From contig DATNEK010000048.1 in NCBI GenBank assembly GCA_035553055.1, positions 1 to 14,338 on the forward strand: DNA of 14,338 nt, given 5' to 3'. The notes below the pieces were generated by a model, which was not told the DNA's origin, made no database searches, and saw nothing but the letters and a program-made list of their open reading frames with translations. The stretch is from Chersky-822 sp035553055 (GTDB taxonomy: Bacteria; Actinomycetota; Actinomycetes; Streptosporangiales; Streptosporangiaceae). The translations under genes and the position numbers were made by a program. Below, one piece after another: positions 1-5,379 of this stretch (positions are counted from its first letter, which is position 1; the number at the start of each line of letters is the position of its first letter).

Positions 1-96
1 GGGCTGGCGCGGCCACGTCGCCGCGCTGCGGGATGCCCGGGGTTCCCCCGCGGTGCCCGGGTGCTGGCGGCGTGCCCCTGGCGGACTGCCGCAGCT

Positions 97-414
97 GCGA
101 TAGATTCCCGGATCCATCGCGCCAGCCCGGACGGACGCCGCGATGGATACCCGAATCCACACCCGATTTCCCTGCTGGATCCCCGGATCCATCGCACCCA
201 ACCGCGCCAGAACCGGCGCCGGAGCGCGATGAATACCCGAATCCATCGCACCCAACCACGGGGGACCAGGCGCCGGAGCGCGATGAATACCCGAACCCAT
301 CGCACCCAACCACGGGGGACCAGGCGCCGGAGCGCGATGAATACCCGAATCCATCGCACCCAACCACGGGGGACCAGGCACCGGGACGCGATGAATACCC
401 GAATCCATCGCACC
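97..414. repeat. Array of seven 24-bp dyads, the last four on a 54-bp tandem period
   Basis: The core is an imperfect palindrome, GCGATGRAT, six bases, ATCCATCGC. Copies start at 97, 140, 172, 226, 280, 334 and 388. The last four are exactly 54 bp apart and share the intervening sequence, including CACGGGGGACCAGGC. The first three are more diverged and closer together (43 and 32 bp). There are three nearly identical full units (226-387), one degenerate unit before them and a partial unit after. The unit is a multiple of 3, so it keeps reading frames open without proving they are coding. Units follow each other directly without unique spacers, so this is not a CRISPR array. It may be a structured or protein-binding repeat, or a recently expanded minisatellite. 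Confidence 0.85.
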
Positions 415-453
415 GGGCGTCTGATCATGGAGGAAACCGGGGTTATCCCGCAC

Positions 454-495
454 GGTCACATGGCAGCGGTCACATGGCAGAGGTCACATGGCAGC
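454..495. repeat. Three tandem copies of a 14-bp repeat
   Basis: GGTCACATGGCAGC occurs at 454-467, 468-481 and 482-495, with a single difference (last base A) in the middle copy. It lies between the 54-bp array and the DnaA-box cluster. Short direct repeats with near-integral helical spacing resemble iterons or binding sites for a DNA-binding protein, but nothing in the sequence identifies that protein. Confidence 0.85.
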
Positions 496-595
496 GGCAC
501 ACGAAGCCGGGCTGTCCCGGCCCGCCACCAGCGCAACCCCCGCCGGAACAGACCACCGCTTTACTTGCGCCAAGCTCTCCTAGCGCGCGGAATAG

Positions 596-735
596 TTATC
601 CACAGGCCGTGGACAGCCTAGTCGCAGCGCAACCGCCATATCGCCTGACGACCTGGGAGAAGTTCACAGGTCGTCCAGCCGTTATCCACAGCGACGCTCC
701 CCCGTGTCCACAAGTATTACCCAGCGGTATCCACA
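596..735. other. Cluster of DnaA-box-like 9-mers
   Basis: TTATCCACA, a perfect match to the classical DnaA box TTATNCACA, occurs at 596-604 and again at 682-690. Near matches lie at 704-712 (GTGTCCACA) and 727-735 (GTATCCACA), all on the plus strand. A weaker minus-strand match (CTGTCCACG) is at 608-616. The boxes at 682, 704 and 727 are 22 and 23 bp apart, about two helical turns, so they would face the same side of the helix. A degenerate fourth match at 660 fits the same spacing. Such clusters mark oriC or DnaA-titrating loci. No dnaA, dnaN, recF or parAB is in the window, so the role is inferred. Confidence 0.6.
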
Positions 736-792
736 GTCGCCCCCAACGCCAGGCCGACGTCACTGCCCTATGGGCTCGCGCCCGGAGAGTGA

Positions 793-889
793 GCGATGCG
801 CCTATTGCTGTCGTTGGCGCGGCCGGCGAACAGCAGCGATGTGCACGTTACTGTCGCGCGAACAGCGGCGCTGTGCACATTGCTGTCGT
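793..889. repeat. 32-bp tandem repeat with GTGCAC core, about 2.7 copies
   Basis: Two adjacent 32-bp units, 826-857 and 858-889, differ at only a few positions. A third diverged, partial copy precedes them at 793-817. Each unit has the palindrome GTGCAC at its centre and imperfect inverted arms (GCGAACAG on the left, CTGTCGC on the right). This looks like a tandem pair of operator or binding sites. No cognate regulator is identifiable. Confidence 0.7.
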
Positions 890-931
890 TAGCGCGGGCT
901 GGCCTGGCCTCTCCCGGCTGTCTTCGTGATC

Positions 932-1006
932 ATGTAATGTTTTCCGTAGATGTAGAGTTTTCGGCGTATAGGGCGGAAAAGTCTACGGTGACGGAAAACA
1001 CTACAT
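932..1006. repeat. AT-rich composite inverted repeat (four copies of a GTTTTCCG-type motif)
   Basis: The outer arms ATGTAATGTTTTCCGT (932-947) and its reverse complement at 991-1006 match at 15 of 16 positions. Nested inside are CCGTAGA (944-950) and TCTACGG (982-988), plus two weaker copies of the same motif. These are ATGTAGAGTTTTCGGC on the plus strand from 950 and CCGTAGACTTTTCCGC on the minus strand from 988. The order is therefore plus, plus, minus, minus around a centre near 968. The DNA is much more AT-rich than its surroundings. It could be a paired operator for the downstream gene, a duplex-unwinding element beside the DnaA boxes, or a remnant of a small mobile element. Confidence 0.7.
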
Positions 1007-1177
1007 CACAATATTCAATCTGACCCCAGCTCTCACACGAGCGGCTCAGCATTGCGCCGCTTCGCGGTGCGCGCTGGTTTGACGAACTCCCTGCTGCTGT
1101 CCGCAGTTGATGCGCCGGGACCGCGTGGCTTCGTTGCTGTCGCTTGCACTGTCGGTGCCGGGTGGCACGCTGCGGTC

Positions 1178-2125
1178 ATGAGACCCGCTCTGAAGTCAGG
1201 CCTGCTGCCGGTCTGGCGCGATCGCGACACGTTGCAGATAGGCATCGATCCACGCCGTGCGATCGCGCTGTCCGGGATGCGCCGGGCCGCCGTGGTGATC
1301 GGCTTACTCGACGGCAGCAGGGATCGTAGCCAGGTCATCGCGGCGGCCGCCGACCAGGGTATACCGCGCGAAGCGACCGAGCGGGTGCTGACGCTGCTGG
1401 CTGCCAGCGGTGCGCTCGACGACTTTCCGGCCAGCACATTACGGGCGGTGCCCTCGTCCGCCAGATCCCGGCTGGCAGCAGAGTTAGCCACTGCCTCACT
1501 GTCACACCGCGATCCGGACGGCGGCGCCAGGTCGCTCGCCAGACGCCGGGACATCGCGATCTGGATCACCGGCGAGCGAGGGATCGGCCGGGCGGTCGGG
1601 AGGATTCTGCTGGCAGCGGGCGTCGCCCAGGTCCGGATCGGCGAAGCGCAGGAGCGGCGTCCTGATCTGGCCGTGCTGGTCGGCCGCCCGCCGCCTGACC
1701 TGTTGATCGCCTTGGCCGCCGACAGCATGCCGCATCTGGCTGTGCTGGCCACCGAGGCGATCGGAGTCGTAGGACCGCTCGTCATCCCCGGCCTGACCTC
1801 GTGCCTGCGATGCCAGGACTACGTCAGGGCTGCGCGCGATCCCGCGTGGCCGCTGATCTTGGCCCAGATCGCGACCAGGCGGCCCGATCCGGACGCGCGG
1901 GACGCGGTGCTCATCGCCGCGGTGGCCGCGCAGGCCGCCGCGCAGGTGCTGACTGCCATTGACCGGGCTCCGGCCGCGAGCGCGGCGGTGAACGGCACGC
2001 TCGAACTCGTGCTGCCCGACTGGCGCTGGCGTCGTCGCACCTGGCAGCCACACCCAGCGTGTGCCTGCGCCAACAACACCGGCCCGGTGACCGACACACC
2101 CACACCGGGCGATAGCCGACAATAG
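1178..2125 (+). CDS. Stand-alone ThiF/E1-like protein (Ocin-ThiF-like, leader-binding type)
   Basis: 315 residues. The N-terminal part resembles the start of ThiF/Ocin-ThiF-like proteins associated with TOMM-type peptide modification. A Rossmann-like glycine motif GERGIGRAVG lies at residues 132-141. A probable structural zinc site is formed by CLRC (209-212) and CAC (295-297). The acidic residue expected after the glycine motif of active adenylating E1 enzymes is not evident (VRIGEA), so this may be a binding or partner protein rather than an active E1. The ATG at 1178 gives the expected N-terminus; the frame extends upstream to a TTG at 1052, but that part has mixed GC3 and no family similarity that I recognise. 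The ABC1 kinase starts 5 bp after the stop, so the two are probably cotranscribed. No precursor peptide or cyclodehydratase partner is visible. Confidence 0.75.
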   Translation: MRPALKSGLLPVWRDRDTLQIGIDPRRAIALSGMRRAAVVIGLLDGSRDRSQVIAAAADQGIPREATERVLTLLAASGALDDFPASTLRAVPSSARSRLAAELATASLSHRDPDGGARSLARRRDIAIWITGERGIGRAVGRILLAAGVAQVRIGEAQERRPDLAVLVGRPPPDLLIALAADSMPHLAVLATEAIGVVGPLVIPGLTSCLRCQDYVRAARDPAWPLILAQIATRRPDPDARDAVLIAAVAAQAAAQVLTAIDRAPAASAAVNGTLELVLPDWRWRRRTWQPHPACACANNTGPVTDTPTPGDSRQ

Positions 2126-2130
2126 AGATC

Positions 2131-3474
2131 ATGAATGATTTGCCCCGCCGTACGGTCACCAGGACGGTAAAGCTGGCGGGCCTGCCTGCCGGGCTGGCTG
2201 GCCGTACCGTGCTCGGGCTGGGCAAGCGCGTGGGCGGCCGACCAGCCGAGATCGTCGCCAGGGAGATCCAGCAGCGAACCGCTGACCAGATCTTCCGTGT
2301 GCTCGGCGAGCTGAAGGGCGGCGCGCTCAAGGTCGGCCAGGCCTTGTCGATATTCGAGGCCGCGCTGCCGCCTGAGTTTGCCGGACCTTACCGCACCACG
2401 CTGACCAGGCTGCAGGAGTCTGCGCCGCCGTTGCCAGCCGGCACCGTGCACCGAGTGCTGGCGAGCGATCTTGGCGACGGGTGGCGCGACCTGTTCGCCG
2501 AATTCGACGACCAGCCTGCTGCCGCCGCCTCGATCGGGCAAGTGCACAGGGCAGTGTGGGGGGACGGACGGCAGGTCGCCGTCAAGATCCAGTATCCAGG
2601 TGCCGGGCGCGCCCTGATCAATGACTTCACCCAGATCAGCAGGATCGGCAGGCTGTTCGGCATCCTGATGCCTGGTCTGGCGGTAAAGCCGCTGCTCGAC
2701 GAGTTGCGCGCCCGCGTCGCCGAGGAACTCGACTACCGGCTTGAAGGTGCCTCGCAGGAGGCGTTCGCCACAGCTTTCGCTGACGATCCCGACGTCTGCG
2801 TGCCGCGCACCGTGCTGGCTACCGACCACGTTCTGATCAGCGAATGGCTAGCAGGCACGCCGCTATCGAAAATCATTTCCGACGGAACGGAGGAGCAGCG
2901 GAACAGGGCCGGTCTGCTGCTTGTCCGATTTCTCTTTTCCAGCCCGGCTAGGGCAGGATTGCTGCACGCTGACCCGCATCCGGGCAATTTCCGGCTGCTG
3001 GACGACGGCAGGCTCGGGGTCCTGGACTTCGGAGCCGTCGACCGGTTGCCAGATGGCCTCCCGCCCCTGTTCGGACGCATGCTGTGGCTCGTGCACACGG
3101 ACGGCGATATCGCCGTCGTTGAGGCCGAACTTCGCGAGCACGGTTTCTTGCGACCTGGCATCACAATCGACCTCGCGGCGCTCAAGAATTTCCTCGCGCC
3201 GCTGGCTGACCCTTCCAAGCAAGAGTCCTTTGCCTTCAACCGGGAATGGATGCGCGCCCAGGCGAGCAGGGTCACGGATCTGCGAGGCGCCAATATCGCC
3301 CGCCAGCTCAATCTGCCGCCGTCCTACATTCTTATCCACCGGGTATCGACCGCGGGGATCGGCGTTCTGTGCCAGCTTGAGGCCAAAGCCGATTTCCGTT
3401 CAGAGGTGCTGCGCTGGATACCCGGATACGGCCCGGCTGGAGCCGTCGGCATCGGCTCGCTGCCAACCGGGTAG
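2131..3474 (+). CDS. ABC1/UbiB (AarF)-family atypical protein kinase
   Basis: 447 residues. The full ABC1 signature set is present in order: KVGQ at 67-70, the Ala-rich loop AAAASIGQVHRA (130-141) that replaces the glycine-rich loop, the lysine of VAVKIQYPG (K152), EELDY (198-202), the catalytic HADPHPGNF (279-287) and DFG (299-301). ABC1 proteins bind ATP and usually support quinone or lipid metabolism at membranes; the physiological substrate of the actinobacterial members is unsettled. No C-terminal membrane helix pair like that of UbiB is obvious. It lies 5 bp downstream of the ThiF-like gene and is convergent with whiB7. This pairing with whiB7 matches the mycobacterial Rv3197 (ABC1)/whiB7 neighbourhood. 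The stop codon lies inside a strong terminator stem. Confidence 0.93.
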   Translation: MNDLPRRTVTRTVKLAGLPAGLAGRTVLGLGKRVGGRPAEIVAREIQQRTADQIFRVLGELKGGALKVGQALSIFEAALPPEFAGPYRTTLTRLQESAPPLPAGTVHRVLASDLGDGWRDLFAEFDDQPAAAASIGQVHRAVWGDGRQVAVKIQYPGAGRALINDFTQISRIGRLFGILMPGLAVKPLLDELRARVAEELDYRLEGASQEAFATAFADDPDVCVPRTVLATDHVLISEWLAGTPLSKIISDGTEEQRNRAGLLLVRFLFSSPARAGLLHADPHPGNFRLLDDGRLGVLDFGAVDRLPDGLPPLFGRMLWLVHTDGDIAVVEAELREHGFLRPGITIDLAALKNFLAPLADPSKQESFAFNREWMRAQASRVTDLRGANIARQLNLPPSYILIHRVSTAGIGVLCQLEAKADFRSEVLRWIPGYGPAGAVGIGSLPTG

Positions 3475-3501
3475 CCGCAGGTCCTGCGCCTGCGGCTACC
3501 C
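3469..3501. terminator. Perfect 13-bp hairpin overlapping the ABC1 kinase stop codon
   Basis: GGGTAGCCGCAGG (3469-3481) pairs perfectly with CCTGCGGCTACCC (3489-3501) around a 7-nt loop. The TAG stop of the kinase gene (3472-3474) lies inside the left arm. No T-tract follows on either strand, as is common in high-GC actinobacteria. Its position between two convergent genes fits a bidirectional terminator. Confidence 0.75.
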
Positions 3502-3507
3502 ATCACT

Positions 3508-3525
3508 GCGGCGGTAGGACGCCGC
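3508..3525 (-). terminator. Short hairpin just after the whiB7 stop
   Basis: GCGGCG (3508-3513) and CGCCGC (3520-3525) form a 6-bp stem with a 6-nt loop, two bases beyond the whiB7 stop codon on the minus strand. Together with the larger hairpin next to it, it probably ends whiB7 transcription. Alone it would be weak. Confidence 0.4.
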
Positions 3526-3527
3526 CT

Positions 3528-3917
3528 TCAGGCAGCCACCTCATCCTTGCGCGGGCGACCGCGTGCCCGCTTGCGCGGCACTATCTCTCCCCTGATGAAC
3601 AACTCGCCGCCCCACACTCCCCAGGGCTCCCTGCGCTCGATCGCACCAGCCAGGCAGGTGCCCCTGGCCGGACAGCCACGGCAGAGCGACTTGGCAAGCT
3701 CGACATCATCTGGCGATTCGGCGAAGAACAAGTCAGGCTTGCTGGCGCATGGAAGCGCCCGACCCCTGACGACCCCGGCCGGCCCGGCTAGCCCGGTCGG
3801 TCCCGCCGACTTCACCATCACGGTGACCGGCATGCTCCCGCCGATCGCGGTCACCCGCACATATTCCGCCTCGGCCGCCGGGTCGTCTATGACCGCGACG
3901 GGTCCTGGCCGATACAT
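3528..3917 (-). CDS. whiB7: WhiB7/WblC-type Fe-S transcriptional regulator with AT-hook
   Basis: 129 residues. The four cluster-binding cysteines are C57, C79, C82 and C88 (C, C-x2-C, C-x5-C). They are followed by the WhiB turn EPWGVWGGE (GVWGG at 100-104) and a C-terminal AT-hook RGRPRK (119-124). The AT-hook and the phrase EPWGVWGGE distinguish WhiB7 from other WhiB proteins. WhiB7 binds the primary sigma factor and activates intrinsic antibiotic-resistance genes and its own promoter. The ATG at 3917 has GAGGGG nine bases upstream; an ATG three codons earlier (3926) has no spaced Shine-Dalgarno. About 35 residues before the first cysteine are longer than in the mycobacterial protein, but high GC3 suggests they are coding; an internal ATG at 3833 remains possible. 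Expression is probably controlled by the leader described below. Confidence 0.93.
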   Translation of the reverse strand: MYRPGPVAVIDDPAAEAEYVRVTAIGGSMPVTVMVKSAGPTGLAGPAGVVRGRALPCASKPDLFFAESPDDVELAKSLCRGCPARGTCLAGAIERREPWGVWGGELFIRGEIVPRKRARGRPRKDEVAA

Positions 3918-3973
3918 CGGCCTCATCCCCTCTCATCTGCTGATCGCAGCGTCTCGTCTGTGCTGACAGCGGT

Positions 3974-4023
3974 GGCCTCACATGACTGAGGCCGCGGACC
4001 CGATGTATCGGGTCCGCGGCCTC
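3974..4023 (-). promoter_or_regulatory. Attenuator-like pair of mutually exclusive hairpins in the whiB7 leader
   Basis: A perfect 17-bp inverted repeat, GAGGCCGCGGACCCGAT (3988-4004) with its complement at 4007-4023, would form a very stable hairpin in the whiB7 leader. It starts 23 nt after the stop of the leader ORF and ends about 70 nt before the whiB7 start. A third segment, GGCCTCA (3974-3980), can pair with TGAGGCC (3987-3993), which overlaps the 3' arm of the big hairpin on the minus-strand RNA, so only one of the two can form. Leader ORFs and premature termination are known to control mycobacterial whiB7. No U-tract follows the large hairpin, so whether it terminates is inferred. It could also simply end the upstream ORF's transcript. 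Confidence 0.6.
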
Positions 4024-4046
4024 GTGGGGGATCTTGGCCGGTCTGG

Positions 4047-4391
4047 CTAGACCGGATCCCTCGCCGGATGCGGACCCAATGCACCGCAACCCTTCAGGGC
4101 GGCGATGCGGGTCGTGTGGGCGTAATTCACTTTGCTGATGGGCTGCTGCCCGGCGAGCTTCGCCGAACCAGCCACCTGGGTGCCATTGCCGAAGAGCGCG
4201 GCCTTTGTGTTCCCCTGCGGTCGCACAAAAGCCTGGGCGGCCACCGGCCGGGCACCAGCCCCAGCCGGTCCCGCCAGTTCCTTGACATGGCCACGAGGAA
4301 CGGGCATCTGAACGCGACCGAGAAGAGCGCCCATGCGGGATCGCACGACTGTCGTCTCTGGGGTATCGGCCAGACTGACCAGGCTCAGCAT
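4047..4391 (-). CDS. 114-residue ORF in the whiB7 leader, unknown function
   Basis: The ATG at 4391 has a very good Shine-Dalgarno, GGGAGG, eight bases upstream. A GTG three codons earlier is less well placed. Codons show moderately high GC3, lower than in the neighbouring enzymes. I recognise no domain. The product is basic, with a few scattered hydrophobic residues and no clear signal peptide or membrane helix. It lies between the predicted whiB7 promoter and the attenuator-like hairpins, so its translation could set the choice between hairpins when drugs slow ribosomes. It could also be an ordinary small protein. The known mycobacterial leader ORF is, as I recall, much shorter. Confidence 0.5.
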   Translation of the reverse strand: MLSLVSLADTPETTVVRSRMGALLGRVQMPVPRGHVKELAGPAGAGARPVAAQAFVRPQGNTKAALFGNGTQVAGSAKLAGQQPISKVNYAHTTRIAALKGCGALGPHPARDPV

Positions 4392-4420
4392 TCCGGGCAC
4401 CTCCCTCTTTGCAGCGTCAC
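4385..4420 (-). CDS. Possible 11-residue leader peptide
   Basis: A GTG at 4420 has GGAGG five bases upstream and opens an 11-codon frame, MTLQRGRCPEC, ending in TGA at 4385-4387. The frame overlaps the first codons of the 114-residue ORF in the arrangement ATGCTGA. Such a tiny frame can arise by chance. The Shine-Dalgarno and its position as first frame of the predicted transcript are the only support. Confidence 0.25.
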   Translation of the reverse strand: MTLQRGRCPEC

Positions 4421-4451
4421 AACGCCCTCCGGGTTGAGAAGAACTAGCTAG

Positions 4452-4489
4452 ACCTTAAGCAGCGCTACCGCAGGCAGGCAACTCTTTTT
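4452..4489 (-). promoter_or_regulatory. Predicted WhiB7-autoregulated promoter
   Basis: On the minus strand, TTGCCT (4481-4476) as -35 and TAAGGT (4457-4452) as -10 are separated by 18 bp. An A5 tract (4489-4485) lies exactly 3 bp upstream of the -35 element. An AT-rich stretch 3 bp upstream of the -35 element is the hallmark of WhiB7-activated sigma-A promoters, where the AT-hook contacts DNA. Transcription would start near 4445, giving a leader of roughly 520 nt to whiB7. The promoter lies between the tesB stop and the leader ORF. Confidence 0.6.
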
Positions 4490-4509
4490 CCGATGACGTG
4501 TCCAGACGG

Positions 4510-5379
4510 TTACCGGAGCGCATCTGTGGTACGGATGAGACCCTCCTGCACGACGGAGACGACGAGTTCGCCTTCCCGGGTGAACAGCTCACCGCGCGCC
4601 AGCCCGCGCGCCCCAGCGGCGACCGGCGACTCCTGCGCGTACAACAGCCAGTTGTCGGCTCGAAAAGGCCGGTGAAACCACATCGCGTGGTCCAGGCTCG
4701 CGCCCACGGTCCTCCCGTCCCCCCACGACAGGCCGTTGGCGAGCAGCACCGAGTCAAGCAAGGTCATGTCCGATGCGTACGTCACCAGGCACACGTGCAG
4801 CAGTTCGTCATCGGGAAGTTCGCCATCGGCTTTGATCCAGGCCAGGCTCTGCGTCGCCCGCAACGCGGGATCGCCCGCCGCCTCGAACGTCAGCGGACCG
4901 AGGTACCGGATGTCGATGGGATTGCTAGCCGACACCTCTGCCGCCGCGTCGCCGAACCGCGCTCTTACGCGCTCAGCCGCGGTAGGCAGATCCTCAGGCG
5001 GCCGCACGTCCGGCATCGGCCTGGCGTGCTCGACCCCTGGCTCGCGCCGATGGAACGAGGCCGACAGCGTGAATATCGGCTTGCCATGCTGGACCGCCGA
5101 CACCCGCCGCGTAGTGAATGACCTGCCGTCCCGCACCCTGTCTACGAGGTAGATAAGCGGCACGGTCGGGTCGCCTGGCCTGATGAAGTAGGCGTGCAGC
5201 GAGTGGACAGGCCGGTCGTCGGGCACCGTGCGGCCGGCCGCCACCAGCGCCTGGCCTGCCACCTGACCGCCGAACACGCGCTGCCTGCGCTCACCCTCCG
5301 GGCTGCGGCCGCGGAAGATGTCGAGCTCGATCTGCTCAAGATCAAGCAGCTCAACCACGGCATCAAGAGCCTTGGTCAC
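4510..5379 (-). CDS. tesB: Acyl-CoA thioesterase II (TesB family)
   Basis: 289 residues, the length of E. coli TesB. Hydrolyses acyl-CoA to free fatty acid and CoA; it is expected to be cytosolic with two fused hotdog domains. Family motifs in order: RVFGGQVAGQAL (34-45), HSLHAYFIRPGD (59-70), YASDMTLLD (201-209), LDHAMWFHRPF (229-239) and QEGLIR (278-283). The catalytic set known from E. coli (D204, T228, Q278) is matched at D204, S228 and Q278, with Ser replacing Thr. The GTG start overlaps the TGA of the helicase gene by four bases (GTGA) and has GGGAG five bases upstream. It is therefore probably translationally coupled to uvrD2. Confidence 0.93.
   Translation of the reverse strand: MTKALDAVVELLDLEQIELDIFRGRSPEGERRQRVFGGQVAGQALVAAGRTVPDDRPVHSLHAYFIRPGDPTVPLIYLVDRVRDGRSFTTRRVSAVQHGKPIFTLSASFHRREPGVEHARPMPDVRPPEDLPTAAERVRARFGDAAAEVSASNPIDIRYLGPLTFEAAGDPALRATQSLAWIKADGELPDDELLHVCLVTYASDMTLLDSVLLANGLSWGDGRTVGASLDHAMWFHRPFRADNWLLYAQESPVAAGARGLARGELFTREGELVVSVVQEGLIRTTDALR

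Larger units (their letters stand above)
1..1177. other. Gene-poor, repeat-rich region upstream of the ThiF-like gene
   Basis: No convincing gene was found here. Two overlapping plus-strand frames stay open through the repeat array, but this is expected because the repeat unit is 54 bp, a multiple of three. Neither frame has a clear Shine-Dalgarno sequence, a recognisable domain or a consistent third-position GC preference. The stretch is instead filled with several distinct repeat families and DnaA-box-like sequences, listed separately. Base composition changes sharply near 930, from very GC-rich to an AT-rich patch of about 90 bp. It then returns to GC-rich before the start of the ThiF-like gene. 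Confidence 0.6.

Noticed and set aside
97..414. CRISPR array
   Set aside because: The whole 54-bp unit repeats, including what would be the spacers, and no cas genes are present.
33..929. Long plus-strand open frame with 18-residue repeats (ERDEYPNPSH type), and a second overlapping frame from 61
   Set aside because: A 54-bp tandem unit keeps two frames open automatically. There is no Shine-Dalgarno or domain, and the frame runs on through the DnaA-box cluster and other repeats with no coding-like codon use.
1052..1177. Upstream TTG start for the ThiF-like gene
   Set aside because: Mixed third-position GC and no family resemblance; the ATG at 1178 gives the expected N-terminus, although its Shine-Dalgarno is weak.
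1..1177. Insertion sequence or prophage end
   Set aside because: No transposase or integrase fragment, no tRNA, and no flanking direct repeats with terminal inverted repeats were found; only local repeats.
1819..2829. 336-codon minus-strand frame opposite the ThiF-like and ABC1 genes
   Set aside because: It is antisense to two genes with clear motifs; high GC content makes such shadow frames common.
3988..4023. Simple intrinsic terminator of the 114-codon ORF
   Set aside because: Not excluded, but a third segment that competes for pairing and the position within the predicted whiB7 leader favour an attenuator; recorded as such with moderate confidence.
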